The notes beneath the pieces were generated by a model. The model was not told the origin of the DNA. It saw only the letters and a program-made list of their open reading frames with translations, and searched no databases. The translations under genes and the position numbers were made by a program. A stretch of 64,000 bases of DNA from Luzula sylvatica. Its lineage: Eukaryota; Streptophyta; Magnoliopsida; Poales; Juncaceae. The stretch covers positions 27,809,054 through 27,873,053 of the forward strand of contig OX326957.1 in NCBI GenBank assembly GCA_946800325.1, read 5' to 3'. Below, in pieces: positions 11,884 through 26,353 of the stretch. How positions within the stretch are numbered: the first letter of the stretch is position 1; every line of letters starts with the position of its first letter.

Positions 11884-12888
11884 CTTCCTTCCTACATACC
11901 TATTAACTATCTAACTAACTAACTAACTACTTAACAAATTAACTAACTACCTTCGTACAATCCCAATAATTAACAAACTAACTAACTTACTAAATAACTA
12001 ACTAGTTAACTAACTAAACAACTAACTAGTTAACTAACTAACTAACCAACTAACTAAACAACTAACTAGTTAACTAACTAACTAACTAACTGACTATTAG
12101 ATAACTAATTAACTAACTAAATAACTAAGTAACTAAATAACTACTAGCTAACTGACTAAATAACTAACTAACTAACTTATTACTAGATAACTAACATAAT
12201 AACTAACTAATTAACTAACTAACTATCTTACGAAATACCTATTAACTTAACGAACTAACTAACTAACTAACTACCTTCCAACATACCCATCTACTAACTC
12301 ACTAACTAAGTAAATAAATAACTAACAAACTAACTACTAACTAATTAACTAACTAACTAACTAACTAACTAAGTAACTAACTAACTAACTACTAGCTAAC
12401 TAACTAAATAACAAATTAACAAACTAACTAACTACCTTGATACATACCTATTAACTAACTAACTAAATAACTACCTAACTAACTAATTAACTAACTACCT
12501 TCGTACAAACCCACTAACTAACTAGCTAACAAACAAATTAATTAACTAACTAACTAACTATCTTCCAACATACCTATCAACTAACTATCTTCCTACATAC
12601 CTATTAACTAACTAACTAACTAACTAACTAATTAACTAACTACCTTCCGAAAAACCCACCAAATAACTAACTAACAAACTCTTTAACTAACTAACTAACT
12701 ATCTTCCTACATACCTATCAACTAACTAAATAACTAACTAGGTAACTAACTAACTACTTGCTAACTAACTAACTAAATAACTAACTAACTAACTAACTAA
12801 CTAATTAACTAACTAACTAGCTAATTAACAAACTAACTCATAATATAACTATCAAACTAACTAGCTAACTACCTTCTTACATACATAT

Positions 12889-12930
<42 letters not shown>

Positions 12931-13392
12931 CTAACCAACTAATTAACTGACTAACTCACTACTTAACTAACTATATAACTAAACAACTACTAGATAACTA
13001 ACTAACTACCTAACTAACTAACTGACTCACTAACTAACCCACTGCTAACTAACTAACTAACAAACTAACTACTAGATAACTAACTAAATAACTAACTAAT
13101 TAACTAACAATCTTCCTACATACCAATTAACTAACTAACTACCTAACCATCGAACTAACAACCTTCCTACGTAACAACTAACTAACTAAATAAATAAATA
13201 ACGAACTAACAAACTAACTACTAGCTAACAAACAAACAAACTAACTAACTAAATAACTAATTGACTAACTAAGTAACTAACGAACTAACTAACTAATTAA
13301 CGAACTATCTAACTAACTAACTAACTACCTTCTTACATACATATTGATTAACTAACAAACAAACTAACTTATTAACTGACTAACTAACTAAC

Positions 13393-13426
<34 letters not shown>

Positions 13427-13530
13427 CTTAGTAATTAACTAAATAAATAACTAACTAGCTAACTAACTAACTAGCTACCTTTCTACATACCCACTAACTA
13501 ACGAACATACTAACTGACAAACTATTTAAA

Positions 13531-13565
<35 letters not shown>

Positions 13566-13884
13566 ATAACTAACTAACTACTTCCTACAAACCTATTAAC
13601 TAACGAACAAACTCACTAACTCACTAACTACCTTCCTACATAACCACTAACTAACTAACTAACTAACTAATTAAATAAATAAATAACTAACTAACTAACT
13701 AACTACTAGCTAACTAAATAACTAAAATAACTAACTACATAACTACTAGCTAACTAACAAACTAACTAATAAACTAACTAACTTACTTACTAACTACATT
13801 CATACATACCTATTAACTAACTAACTAACTAACTAACTAACTACCTTACTAACTAATGAACTGACTACCTTTGTACCGACCCAG

Positions 13885-13919
<35 letters not shown>

Positions 13920-14149
13920 ATAACTAACTAACAAACTAACTATCTTTCTACATACCAATTAACTAACTAACTAACTAACAAACTATCTTCCTACATACCT
14001 ATTAACTAACTAAGTAACTAACTAACTAATTAATTAACTAACTACCTTCCTACAAACCCACTAACTAACTCACTAACTGACTAACTAACTAACTAACTAC
14101 TAGTTAACTAACTAATTAACTAATGAACTAACTAACTACCTTCATACAT
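7766..14149. repeat. (CTAA)n-derived satellite array, segment 1
   Basis: The 6.4 kb consists of degenerate CTAA units (AACTAACTAACT), broken at irregular 50-200-bp intervals by punctuating motifs of the type CCTTCCTACATACCTATT and ACTAGCTAAC/ACTAGATAAC. The plus strand is almost free of G. Because the 4-bp period places TAA in every plus frame and TAG (of TTAG) in every minus frame, no ORF can exist. Larger segments recur, for example around 8465 and again around 12180. No gene is present. Confidence 0.95.
14145..14149. other. Target-site duplication of element B, left copy (TACAT)
   Basis: TACAT immediately precedes the LTR here and immediately follows the right LTR at 19599-19603. The unoccupied site is at 29492-29496. 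Confidence 0.85.
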
Positions 14150-15695
14150 TGATAACGGGTTTTTGGCTAACACTTCGGTTATATCGTTGAATAAAAACAC
14201 CATAAATCAAACAAGAAACATGTGAATACTAAAGATTGTATATACTAAGTATGTAAAGATTCGTTCCACAGGGAGCTATTGCGTCAAAATATGATTAAAC
14301 TTCAGATCATTAAAATAATTATTCCGAAGTTTCCAAAATTAATGAAAATTTGTCTAGAGAGAGGTCTGAATATTATAAAACTTATCCTAAAATTTCAAAC
14401 AATTTGGACAACGGAATAAAAAGTTATTAACGAATTACAATCAGGTCTCTAAAAAACAATCTCTGGAAACAGCAGGTTTTCAGTTTAAGTGACAGTTTTC
14501 AAAAATTCATATCAATTCAAATATTTCATGAAATTCAACGATTCAAAAAGTTCCCGAAACTAGAAATAAAGATCTACGCAATGAAAGAATTGGTTTTGAG
14601 CAGATTTGGAAGGGGATCGTGAAAATTGACAAGTTTAGATGGTTTTAAAAACAAGATTCAAGGGCAATCAAGGCAGTAATTTAAATAAGAAAATCGAATT
14701 AACAACTAAAATTCTCAAGTTTATTAATCAACACAAGAATTTATTAAAAGAATCACAACCAAAAACTGAAATAAAAGAAAGAAACCACCTAATCAAGCCC
14801 TAGAACGCCTAGTGACTTGTGTCGATGCCTTCCCGTCGATCCGGTTGAACGCCAACTCGAGTCTCCGTTTCTTTTCACGCGGATCCTCTTCAATTCGTCG
14901 AAGAACGCCTTCCGCACGAATGACCGATCCTTTCCTTGTGTCGAGATGGAGCAAGAACGCCTTAACTCCAATTTCTTCACGTACAACCCTAGGGCGAGAA
15001 CGCCTCTACCAAAGAGTTGGTCTTGAATTTGACGGTTCTTGGTTGAATCTTGTTTGTTTCTTGGAAGAGTTTGTGGAGAGAGATGGTAGAGAGCTTGCCC
15101 CCAAAGGGGAGAGAAAAGGGGGGGGAGAGATGATTTGCCCTTGGCATTAGGGTCTTTTTTATAGGCTTGATACTCCTCTTGATTGGAAAGAGTAATTATG
15201 GAAGGTTTATGGGAGCAACAAATAAACTAAGAAGGCAACAAATAACTCTAAAGGAGGCCACAAATCAATCTAAAGAAGGCAACAAATTAGCTTGTTGGGG
15301 CTTGTGCATGGGCTGAGAGCTGGGGCTAGGCGTGGGCTGTGAGATTTGCCTGCGTGGGCTGTGAATTTTGCCTCTGCGGCCAGGCCCATTGTTGCCCCTG
15401 TGCGTTGCAGCAGTTTGGTGATCTTCTTCTTTTGTTTTTTCCTTTCCCGCCTCGATCTTTCATCGAATATATCGATGTGATATATCGTTTTGACTGTCTT
15501 CAGCGTGCCGGAGGCAATGGTGCTGACCAAATTCCCAAATTATTCTTCTATCTCCTGAAAATGGGCAAAGAACACATTAGTGTAGAAATATTCATGATGT
15601 TTGAAATATGTATCATAAAAGCATAGAATATAACTTCACACGGGCTAAAATCCCTAAATAAGACTCGTAAAATGTGTTCCATTTGCCTCACATCA
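14150..15695 (-). repeat. 3' LTR of element B
   Basis: It starts TGATAACGGG and ends CCTCACATCA on plus (TG...CA on both strands). A TATA box reads TATAAAAA on minus at 15156-15163, and a run of GAACGCC motifs lies at about 14800-15005. Confidence 0.9.
15156..15163 (-). promoter_or_regulatory. LTR TATA box (element B)
   Basis: The minus strand reads TATAAAAA, conserved at 19059-19066 in the other LTR. It precedes a leader containing the long C/G run. Confidence 0.5.
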
Positions 15696-16990
15696 AATAC
15701 CCCCACACTTAAACCCTTGATCGTCCTCGATCAATTGGAGATTTGTAGTTATAATCAATCTAAGGAAGAATTGCACTAGATTCTATTAAATTTGTATTCG
15801 TCATTTTCAAACGCATTTCATGAACCTATTGATTAAAGTAAAAAATCAAGTTGCTAATGTTTAAGAAAGATAATGGTCAAATAATCAAATCTTAATTGAA
15901 TAAAAATCGCAATTTCAATAGAGTTTAGAATGAGCAATTAATTTCTACCGGAAAAGGTGATTAAACACTACCGTTCGAATCTTTTCGCGCCACAATTCAA
16001 AAGAAACCCGATTTCCAAAGTTTTTGAGTCTTTGTTTTGCAAGAATTCCCTTTTCAACCCGTTCGATACGTTGGTACAAGGTTCATACCCGTTTTCAGTC
16101 GAATTCCCCACCCACTCCTTCATTTCGTAGAAGTCTTTAACCGAGCGCCCCACTACACCGAAATGCAATGAGGTTACATCCCGGTATTCTATTTTGACCT
16201 TCCTTCTATTTTATTATTTTATTCTTATTTTACTTTTTTTTTTTCTTTTTTTTTCGGATCGCATTTGTAGAAGGAGTTCCGCGGCACCGGAGTGCAACGA
16301 AATTACATCCCGCCTTTTTTCAAGATCCAAGAAGAAGGCGGGTACTATCGACATACTAACGGGTCCCCACGAACGGTTGATTCATTAAGTGTAAGCAAAA
16401 CTCATTCAAAAACTTTTCAATCGAGTTCTAATTCGAAGATGGGTTCAATTTTCGAAAACTAGTGTGTCACGTAAACCACGAATCCATTAATTGTCGAAAA
16501 CTCGTGATAATTGCGAAGTTATTGGTATGGGTTGGAATCCCAATAGATTTCTTCAAATTCGTGACCAAAATTTCCAAAACATTTTGCAACATTCAATTTT
16601 GAGAGTAAAAATCGTATTAAAATGAAATTTTGTTTGAAAAACAACGATTTGTTTCAAATGAGGTGGAGAAAAATCTTTTTGTGCAATTTTGTCCTTAGTT
16701 GAAAACTAGACGTGCTCCGAGATTTAAGTTTCATCAATTTTCTATTTTATTCGCAGAAAAAGGGAAAAATAATAAATAAAAAAAAATTCCCAATATTTTT
16801 CGTTTTAAGTTGGGCACATGCAGGTTCAAAGGTTGTGTTACCCCCCCATAATTATGGTTTTACTTGTCCTCAAGTATATGGAATATAGAATGTAAAAATA
16901 GGGTAATGAAAAGATACAACCTTTGATGCGTGGGCTTGCCTCCCTCGCTAGCGCTCTCGTTTATTGGTCTCGAGCTCGACCATGCCGGTG
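15696..16990. other. Non-coding 3' internal region of element B
   Basis: The polypurine tract (minus strand AAGTGTGGGGGTATT) is at 15696-15711. No coding sequence is convincing. The conserved GTCGAGCT block lies at about 16932-16984 and the CGCATCAAAGGTTGT sequence at about 16914-16930 marks the internal deletion junction relative to element A. Confidence 0.6.
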
Positions 16991-17923
16991 TTACCCTCCT
17001 TGAAAGTTCAACGAGGAGCTCACTTGGATCGCTCTTTTTCGACCGCCTCGGAGTGCTCCTTTCGAAACGTTGGAGAATATGGCACTCAATGCTTGGTTTA
17101 ATCGTTTTGCGCATGTCAAAATTGGCTCCAAGGGCATCCTTATCTCGCTTCTAATCAATTTGTATACAAGTCTTTGGCGAAGCGGAGTGGTAAGTGGCGT
17201 CAGTGTCTCGATGTTATTTGTTTTTCTTGATAAATCTACACAAGGAGAAATTCTTTCATGAGAGGCATCATAGTTCTTATTTGAATTTAAATCGATGCTA
17301 AACGGAAAGAATTCACCTTGGAGAGTTGGAGAGTTTTCTTCTTGCTTGGTTTCGTCGTTTGGAGTGAGTTGAACCACCATTTGGAGAGTTGAGTCCACCG
17401 ACTCCTCTTCTTCTTCTTCCAAGACCGTCTCGATGCTTTCTTCGAATCCCCCCACACTTGAACTTTCGCCAGCTTCAATTTCTATGTTGTCCTCGCTTGA
17501 GCACTCGGAATTAGCGTCTCCAAGAGATTCTATCCAATTTCGTATTTCTATCGGGGTTTCCTCATATTGATAAATGAATGTCAAAGTAGACGTCAATTTC
17601 TCTATCGTTTCTATCAATTCTTCGTCGGAAACTTCGTCTTGAGATTGAGAGGATGGGTCTTGGCATTCGAATTCGAGTTCGCCTTGAGATTCGTCTATGG
17701 AAATTATGTTGTTTTCGTATCGGAAAGCTTCGTCGGTGGAATTTGGTGGAATCATTGAGAGGAGTTCGTCTTCTTCCTCTCTCAATTCTTGCTCTTCTAG
17801 CTCCAATCGAGCAATTTCTTTCTCTATGAAATCTTGGTCCGACATGGATTCGGGATATCCCCTTTCGATCTTCGCTAGTTGCATCCCTTCACGAAGCGTT
17901 AAAGGTCTCTCTTGATTGTCCAT
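16991..17923 (-). CDS. Uncharacterised 310-aa ORF of element B (homologue of the element A ORF)
   Basis: It starts MDNQERPLTLRE and has GYPESM (22-27), matching the 5' end of the element A protein. An acidic low-complexity stretch (EEEEEE near 168-174) replaces most of the coiled-coil region, which is shorter here. The C-terminal 120 residues align well: SSSVGGFEESIE, GEFFPFSIDLNS, SPCVDLSRK, ETLTPLTTPL and RGGRKRAIQVSSS. I see no gag zinc knuckle, protease or RT motif. The start is about 130 bp from the PBS. The function is unknown. Retention in two diverged families argues that it matters for mobilisation. Confidence 0.6.
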   Translation of the reverse strand: MDNQERPLTLREGMQLAKIERGYPESMSDQDFIEKEIARLELEEQELREEEDELLSMIPPNSTDEAFRYENNIISIDESQGELEFECQDPSSQSQDEVSDEELIETIEKLTSTLTFIYQYEETPIEIRNWIESLGDANSECSSEDNIEIEAGESSSVGGFEESIETVLEEEEEESVDSTLQMVVQLTPNDETKQEENSPTLQGEFFPFSIDLNSNKNYDASHERISPCVDLSRKTNNIETLTPLTTPLRQRLVYKLIRSEIRMPLEPILTCAKRLNQALSAIFSNVSKGALRGGRKRAIQVSSSLNFQGG

Positions 17924-18050
17924 CTTGTACCTTGCAAAAAAAAAGAAAAATTCTCACAATGAGTGAAATATCAAGTTCAAATATATCAAATCGATTTCCA
18001 ATAACACTCAAGATTGCAAGTAAGATTTATAATTTCGACTTAAACATTGC

Positions 18051-18068
18051 TCCCCGGCAGCGGCGCCA
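18051..18068 (-). other. Primer binding site of element B
   Basis: The minus strand reads TGGCGCCGCTGCCGGGGA three bases from the LTR, identical to the PBS of element A. Confidence 0.8.
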
Positions 18069-18071
18069 TTT

Positions 18072-19598
18072 TGATAACGGGTTTTTGGCTAACACTTCGG
18101 TTATATCGTTGAATAAAAACACCATAAATCAAACAAGAAACATGTGAATACTAAAGATTGTATAGACTAAGTATGTAAAGATTCGTTCCACAGACTTCAG
18201 ATCATTAAAATAATTATTTCGAAGTTTCCAAAATTAATGAAAATTTGTCTAGAGAGAGGTCTGAATATTATAAAACTTATCCTAAAATTGCAAACAATTT
18301 GGACAACGGAATAAAAAGTTATTAACGAATTACAATCAGGTCTCTAAAAAACAATCTCTGGAAACAGCAGGTTTTCAGTTTAAGTGACAGTTTTCAAAAA
18401 TTCATATCAATTCAAATATTTCATGAAATTCAACGATTCAAAAAGTTCCCGAAACTAGAAATAAAGATCTACGCAATGAAAGAATTGGTTTTGAGCAGAT
18501 TTGGAAGGGGATCGTGAAAATTGACAAGTTTAGAAGGTTTTAAAAACAAGATTCAAGGGCAATCAAGGCAGTAATTTAAATAAGAAAATCGAATTAACAA
18601 CTAAAATTCTCAAGTTTATTAATCAACACAAGAATTTATTAAAAGAATCACAACCAAAAACTGAAATAAAAGAAAGAAACCACCTAATCAAGCCCTAGAA
18701 CGCCTAGTGACTTGTGTCGATGCCTTCCCGTCGATCCGGTTGAACGCCAACTCGAGTCTCCGTTTCTTTTCACGCGGATCCTCTTCAATTCGTCGAAGAA
18801 CGCCTTCCGCACGAATGACCGATCATTTCCTTGCGTCGAGATGGAGCAAGAACGCCTTAACTCCAATTTCTTCACGTACAACCCTAGGGCGAGAACGCCT
18901 CTACCAAAGAGTTGGTCTTGAATTTGACGGTTCTTGGTTGAATCTTGTTTGTTTCTTGGAAGAGTTTGTGGAGAGAGATGGTAGAGAGCTTGCCCCCAAA
19001 GGGGAGAGAAAAGGGGGGGGGGGGGGGGAGAGATGATTTGCCCTTGACATTAGGGTCTTTTTTATAGGCTTGATACTCCTCTTGATTGGAAAGAGTAATT
19101 ATGGAAGGTTTAGGGGAGCAACAAATAAACTAAGAAGGCAACAAATAACTCTAAAGGAGGCCACAAATCAATTTAAAGAAGGCAACAAATTAGCTTTTTG
19201 GGGCTTGTGCATGGGCTGAGAGCTGGGGCTAGGCGTGGGCTGTGAGATTTGCCTGCGTGGGCTGTGAATTTTGCCTCTGCGGCCAGGCCCATTGTTGCCC
19301 CTGTGCGTTGCAGCAGTTTGGTGATCTTCTTCTTTTGTTTTTTCCTTTCCCGCCTCGATCTTTCATCGAATATATCGATGTGATATATCGTTTTGACTGT
19401 CTTCAGCGTGCCGGAGGCAATGGTGCTGACCAAATTCCCAAATTATTCTTCTATCTCCTGAAAATGGGCAAAGAACACATTAGTGTAGAAATATTCATGA
19501 TGTTTGAAATATGTATCATAAAAGCATAGAATATAACTTCACAAGGGCTAAAATCCCTAAATAAGACTCGTAAAACGTGTTCCATTTGCCTCACATCA
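18072..19598 (-). repeat. 5' LTR of element B
   Basis: It is collinear with 14150-15695 except for a 27-bp deletion after TTCCACAG (near 18195) and a G-run expanded from 8 to 16 at 19013-19028. It is the promoter-bearing LTR for leftward transcription. Confidence 0.9.
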
Positions 19599-19603
19599 TA
19601 CAT

Positions 19604-20910
19604 ACTTATGAACTAACTAACTAACCAACTACCTACCTACCTAACTAATTAACTAACTACCTTCCTACAAACTAACTAACTAACTAACTAACTAATTAAC
19701 TAACTAACTTCCTAACAAACTAACTAACTAACTTCCTAACTAACTATCTTCCTACATAAATGTTAACTAACTAACTAACTAACTAACTTATTACAAGATA
19801 ACTAACATAATAACTAACTAATTAACTAACTAACTATCGTACTAAATACCTATTAACTTATCTAACTAACTTATAACTAACTAAATACCTTCCGACATAC
19901 CCATCAACTAACTAACTAACTAACTAACTAAATTAACTAACTATCTGACTAACTAACACACTTACTTCATACATACATATTGACTAACAAACTAACTAAC
20001 TTACTAACTAACTAACTAACAAACTAACAGACTAACAGACTAACTAACTAACTAACTAACTAACTAGCTACTAGCTAATAAACTAATTAACTAATTAACT
20101 AACTAAGTAACTACCTTCGTACATACCAACTAACTGATGAACATACTTACTAACTAACTAACTAACTAACTCACTAATTAACTAACTATCTTCCTACGTA
20201 TCTATTAACTAACTAACTATCTTCCTACATACCTATTAGCTAACTAACTAACTAACCAACTAATTAACTAACTAACTAACTGCTTTTCTACATAACAACT
20301 AACTAACTAACTAAATAACTAATTAACTAATAAACTACTTGCTAACTAACTAACTAACTAACTTACTAAATGACTAATGGACTAACTAACCAACTACCTT
20401 CTTACATACATATTAACTAACTCACTCACTAACTAACTAACTAACTTACTAACTACTAGATAACTAAATGAATAACTAATTAATTAACTAACTAACTAAC
20501 TAAATACTAGCTAATTAACTAATTAACTAATTAACTTACTAACTAACTAACTACCTACCTTCCTACATGCCTACTAACTAACGAACGTACATACTAACAA
20601 ACTAACTAATTAACTAAATAACTAACTAACTTACTAATTAACTAAATAAATAACTACCTTACTACCTTCCTACATACCCACTAACTAACCGACTAATTAA
20701 CTAACTAATTAACTAATTAACTAACTAACTGACTAATAATCTAACTAACTAGCTACCTTTGTTCAAACCAACTAACTAACTAACTTACTAACTAACTCAG
20801 TAACTAACTAATTAATTAACTAATTAACTAACAAACTACTAGCTAACTAACTAACTAACTAACTAACTAAATAACTAACTAATTAACTGACTAACAAACT
20901 AACTAACTAG

Positions 20911-20942
<32 letters not shown>

Positions 20943-22894
20943 TTAACTAACTGACTTACTAAATAACTACCTGTATACATACCTATTAACTAACTAATTA
21001 ACTAACTAACTACCTAACTAACTGATTAACTAACTACCTTCATACGAACCCACTAACTAACTAACTAATTAACTAACGAACTAACTATCTAACTAACTAA
21101 CTAACTTCCTACATAGCTATTAACTAACTAACTAAAGAACTAACTAACCAATTAACTAACTACCTTCCAACGAACCCACTAACTAGCTAACTAACTAACT
21201 AATTAACTAACTAACTAAGTAATTAACTAACTAACTAACTAACTAACAAACTAACTAAATGACTACTAGCTAACTTACTAACTAACTAACTAACTGACTA
21301 ACTAACTAACTAACTAACTACAAGATAACTAACTAAATAACTAACTAACTATCTTCCTATATACCAGTTAACTACCTAACTAACTAACAGACTACCTTCC
21401 TATATAATCACTTACTAACTAACTGACTAACTAAATATATAATAGACTACTAGCTAACCAACTAACTAACTTACCAAATAACTAACTGATTAACTATCTA
21501 ACTAATTATCTACTAGCTAACTAACTAACTAACTAGATAGCTACCTTCATACATACCCACTAACTAACTAAATTACTAACTAACTAATTAATTAACTAAT
21601 TAACTAACTAACTACTCGCTAACTAACTAACTAACTAATCAACTAATAAACTAACTAACAAACTACTAGCTAACTAACTAACTAACTAATTTACTAACTA
21701 ACTACCATCATACATACCTATTGACTAACTAAATATCTAACAAACTAACTAACTAATACCTCCTTACATACATATAAACTTACTAACTAACTAACAAACT
21801 AACTAAATAACTAACTAACTAATTAACTAGCCAACCAACTAACTAACTAACTAACTACCTAACTCATTAACTAACTATCTTACTAACTAACTAACTACCT
21901 TCTTACATACCTATTAACTAATTATCTAACTAACTAACAAACTAACTTACCAACTAACTAACGAACATACTAACTGACATCATATTTAAATTACTAACAA
22001 ACAAACTAACTAAATAACTAACTAACGAACTACCTTCCTACATACCTATTAACTAACGAACTAACTACCTAACTCACTAACTAACTAACTACCTTCCTAC
22101 ATAACCACTAACTTACTAACTAATTAAATAAATAACTAACTCACTAACTACTAGCTAACAAAATAACAATCTACATAACTACTAGCTAACTAACAAACTA
22201 ACTAATAAACTAACCAATTTACTAACTAACTACATTCATACATACATATTAACTAACTAACTAACTAACTAACCAACTACCTAACTAATCAACGAACTAC
22301 CTTTGTACTAACCCACTAACTAACTAACTAACTAAATAACTAACTAAAAAAATAACTATCTTCCTACATACCTATTAACTAACTAACTAACTGACTAACT
22401 ACCTATCTTCCCACATACCTATTAACTAACTAACTAACTAACTAACTAATTAATGAACTAACTACCTTTCTACAAACCCACTAACTAATTAACTAACTAA
22501 CTAACTACTAGCTAACTAACTAATTAACTAATTAACTAACTAACTTACTAACTAACTACCTTCATACATACCTATTAACTAACTTACTAACTAACTAACT
22601 AACTAACCAACTACCTAACTAATTAACTAACAACCTTCATACGAACAAACAAACTAACTATCTCTCTTCCTACATACATGTTAACTAACTAACAAACTAA
22701 CTAACTAACTTCCTACGTACCCACTAACTAACTAACTAACTAACTAACCAAATACCTAACCAGTTAACGTACAAACTACTAACAAACAAACAAACTAACT
22801 AACTAACTAATTAACTACCTAACTAACTAACTAAATATCTAACTAACTAACTAACAAACTAACTACCTCCTTAAATATATATAAACAAAATAAT

Positions 22895-22927
<33 letters not shown>

Positions 22928-24186
22928 GACTGACTAACTAACTACTAGATAAATAATTAGCCAACTAACTAACTAACTACTAGATAACTATCTAGATAAC
23001 TCACTAATTAACTAACTTACTATCTTCCTACATACCTATAAACTAACTAACTAACCACCTCCCTACCTACCTTCATAGATACCCACTAACTAACTAATTA
23101 ACTAACTAAATAATTAACTAACTAACTAACTACTAGCTAGCTAACTAATTAACTAACTAACTGACTACCTACATACATACCCATTGACTAACTAACTTAC
23201 CAACTAACTAATTATCTAACGAATTAATTAACTAAGTAACTAACTAACTACTAGATAAATATTGAACTAACTAACTAACTAAATAACGAACTATTAACAA
23301 ACTAACTAACTAACTACAAGCTAACTAACTAAATAACTGACTAATTAACTACCTAACTTACTAACTAACTACCTTCATACATACTTATTAACTAACTAAC
23401 TAACTACCTAACTAACTAATTAACTAACTACAATCGTATGAACCCATTAACTAACTAACTAACTAACTAACTTACTAATTAACTAACTAACTAACTAACT
23501 ATCTTCCTACATACATATTAACTAACTGACTAACTTACTTACTAATTAAGTAACTACCTTCCTAGAAACTAACTAACTAACTATCTTCCTGCATACCTAT
23601 TAACTAACTGACTAAATAACTAACTAACTTCCTACATACCCACTAACTGACTAACAACCTAGTTAACTAACTAACAACTAGCTGACTGACTAACCAACTG
23701 ACTAAATAACTAACTAGTTAACTAACTAACTACTAGCTAACTAACTAACGAACTATCTAAATAACTAACTAATTAACTACCTCCTTACATATATATATAA
23801 ACTAACTAACTAACTAACTAACTAACTGCTACATAACTATCTATATAACTCACGAATTAACTAACTAACTATATTCCGACATACCTATTAACTAACTAAC
23901 TAACCAACTAACTAACTACATTCCTACATAACAACTAACTAACTAACTATATAACTTAATAAAGAACTAATTAACTAACTAACTACTTGCTAACTAACTA
24001 ACTAACTAACTAAATAACTAACTCATTAACTCTGACTAACTGACTAACCAACCATCTAACTAACTAACTACCTAACTCATTAACTAACTATCTAACTAAC
24101 TAACTCATTACGTTCTTACATACATATTAACTAACTAACTAACTAACTTATTAACTAACTAATTAACTAACTAACTAACTAACTAC

Positions 24187-24221
<35 letters not shown>

Positions 24222-25437
24222 GATAACTAACTAACTAACGAACTAACTAACTAACTAACTAAGTAATTAACTAACTAATTAACTAACTATCTAACTAACC
24301 AACTCATTACCTTCTTACATACATATTAACTAACTAACTAACTAACTTATTAACTAACTGATTAACTGACTAACTAACTAACTAACTAACTAACTAGCTA
24401 ACTAACTAATTAACTAAACTAACTAATTACTAGCCAACTAACTGACTAATTAATTAACTAACTGGCTACATTCATACATACCCATTAACTAACTAACTTA
24501 CTAACTTACTAATTAACTAACGAATTAATTAACTAAGTAACTAAATAACTTACTAACTAAGTAACTAAATAAGTAACTAACTAAGTAACTAAATAACTTA
24601 CTATTAACAAACAAACTAACTACTAGCTAACTAACTACTAGCTAACTAACTAACTAACTAACTAATTACTAGCCAACTAACTGACTAATTAATTAACTAA
24701 CTGGCTACATTCATACATACCCATTAACTAACTAACTTACTAACTTACTAATTAACTAACGAATTAATTAACTAAGTAACTAAATAACTTACTAACTAAG
24801 TAACTAACTAAGTAACTAAATAACTTACTATTAACAAACAAACTAACTACTAGCTAACTAACTACTAGCTAACTAACTAACTAACTAACTAATTAACTAA
24901 CTAACTTACTAACTACTTGCTAACTAACTAACTAACTAACTAACTAAATAACTAACTGATTAACTAACTTCCTAACTAACTAACAAACTACCTAACTCAT
25001 TAACTAAATATCTAACTAACTAACTAACTACCTTCTTACATACATATTAACTAACTAACTTATTAACTAACTGATTAACTGACTAACTAACTAACTAACT
25101 AACTAACTCACTAGATAACTAACTAACTAACTAATTAATTGACTAACTGACTAACTAACTTACTAACTAACTAATTAACTGACTAACTAACTTACTAATT
25201 ACTAGCTAATTGACGGACTAAACTAACTGACTAACTACCAGATAACTAACTAAATAACTAACTAATTAACTAACTAACTGTCTTCCTATATTCCTATTAA
25301 GCAACTAACTAACTAACTAGCTAATTAACTACCTTCCTACATACCCACTACCTAACTAACTAACTAAGTAACAAACTAACTAACTATTAGCCAACTAACA
25401 AACAAACTAACTAAATAAATAACTAACTAATTAACTT

Positions 25438-25474
<37 letters not shown>

Positions 25475-26322
25475 CTTCCTACATATATATTAACTAAATA
25501 AATAAATAACTACCTTCGTACATTCTCACTAACTAACTAACAAACTAACAAACCAACTAATTAACTAACTAATTAACTAACGAACTACTAGCTAACTAAC
25601 TAACTAACTAACTAAATGACTAACTAACGAACTAACTAACTAACTATCTAACTAACCACTAGCTAACTAACTAAATAACAAATTAACATACTAACTACCT
25701 TCATATATACCTATTGACTAACAACTAACTAACTACCTAACCAACTAATTAACTAACTACTATCGTACAAATCCACTAACTAACTAGCTAACAAACTAAC
25801 TAATTAAATTACTAACTAACTAACTAACTGACTAACTAACTGACTATCTTCCTACATATCAATTAACTTACTAACTAACTATCTTCCTACATACCTATTA
25901 ACTAACTAACTAACTAACTAACTACTAGCTAACTCACTAACTAACTAACTAACTAAATAACTAACTAGTTAACTAACTAACTTACTACTAACTAACTAGG
26001 TAATTAACTAATTAACTAACTAGCTAAAAATTTAACTATGAAATACCTAACTAACTACCTTATTACATACATATTAACTAACTTAACTAACTAACTAACT
26101 AACTAACTACCAACTAGATAAATAAGTAACTAACTAACTAACTAACTAACTAACTACTAGCTAACTAGCCAAATAAGTAACTAATTAACTAACTAACTAA
26201 CTAACTATCTTCCTACATACATATTAACTAATTATCTAACCAACTAAATACCTAACTAGTTAACTAACTAACTAACTACTAACTAACTAACTGACTAACC
26301 AACCTACTAACTAACTACTAGA

Positions 26323-26353
<31 letters not shown>

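Larger units (their letters stand above)
14150..19598 (-). mobile_element. Non-autonomous Athila-like LTR retrotransposon (element B)
   Basis: This 5449-bp complete element has LTRs of 1546 and 1527 bp, a PBS next to the right LTR, a polypurine tract next to the left LTR and a perfect 5-bp TACAT target-site duplication in the CTAA array. Its only ORF (310 aa) is homologous to that of element A; gag-pol enzymes are absent. Its LTR sequence is largely different from that of A, so the two are sister families sharing an internal region. The LTRs differ by about 12 substitutions by hand, a 27-bp deletion in the right LTR and a G-run of 8 versus 16, which exactly explains their 19-bp length difference. 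Confidence 0.92.

Noticed and set aside
14789..15626. Open frames in the element B LTR, repeated at 18684-19529
   Set aside because: Same reasons; they cover promoter and leader sequence of the LTR.
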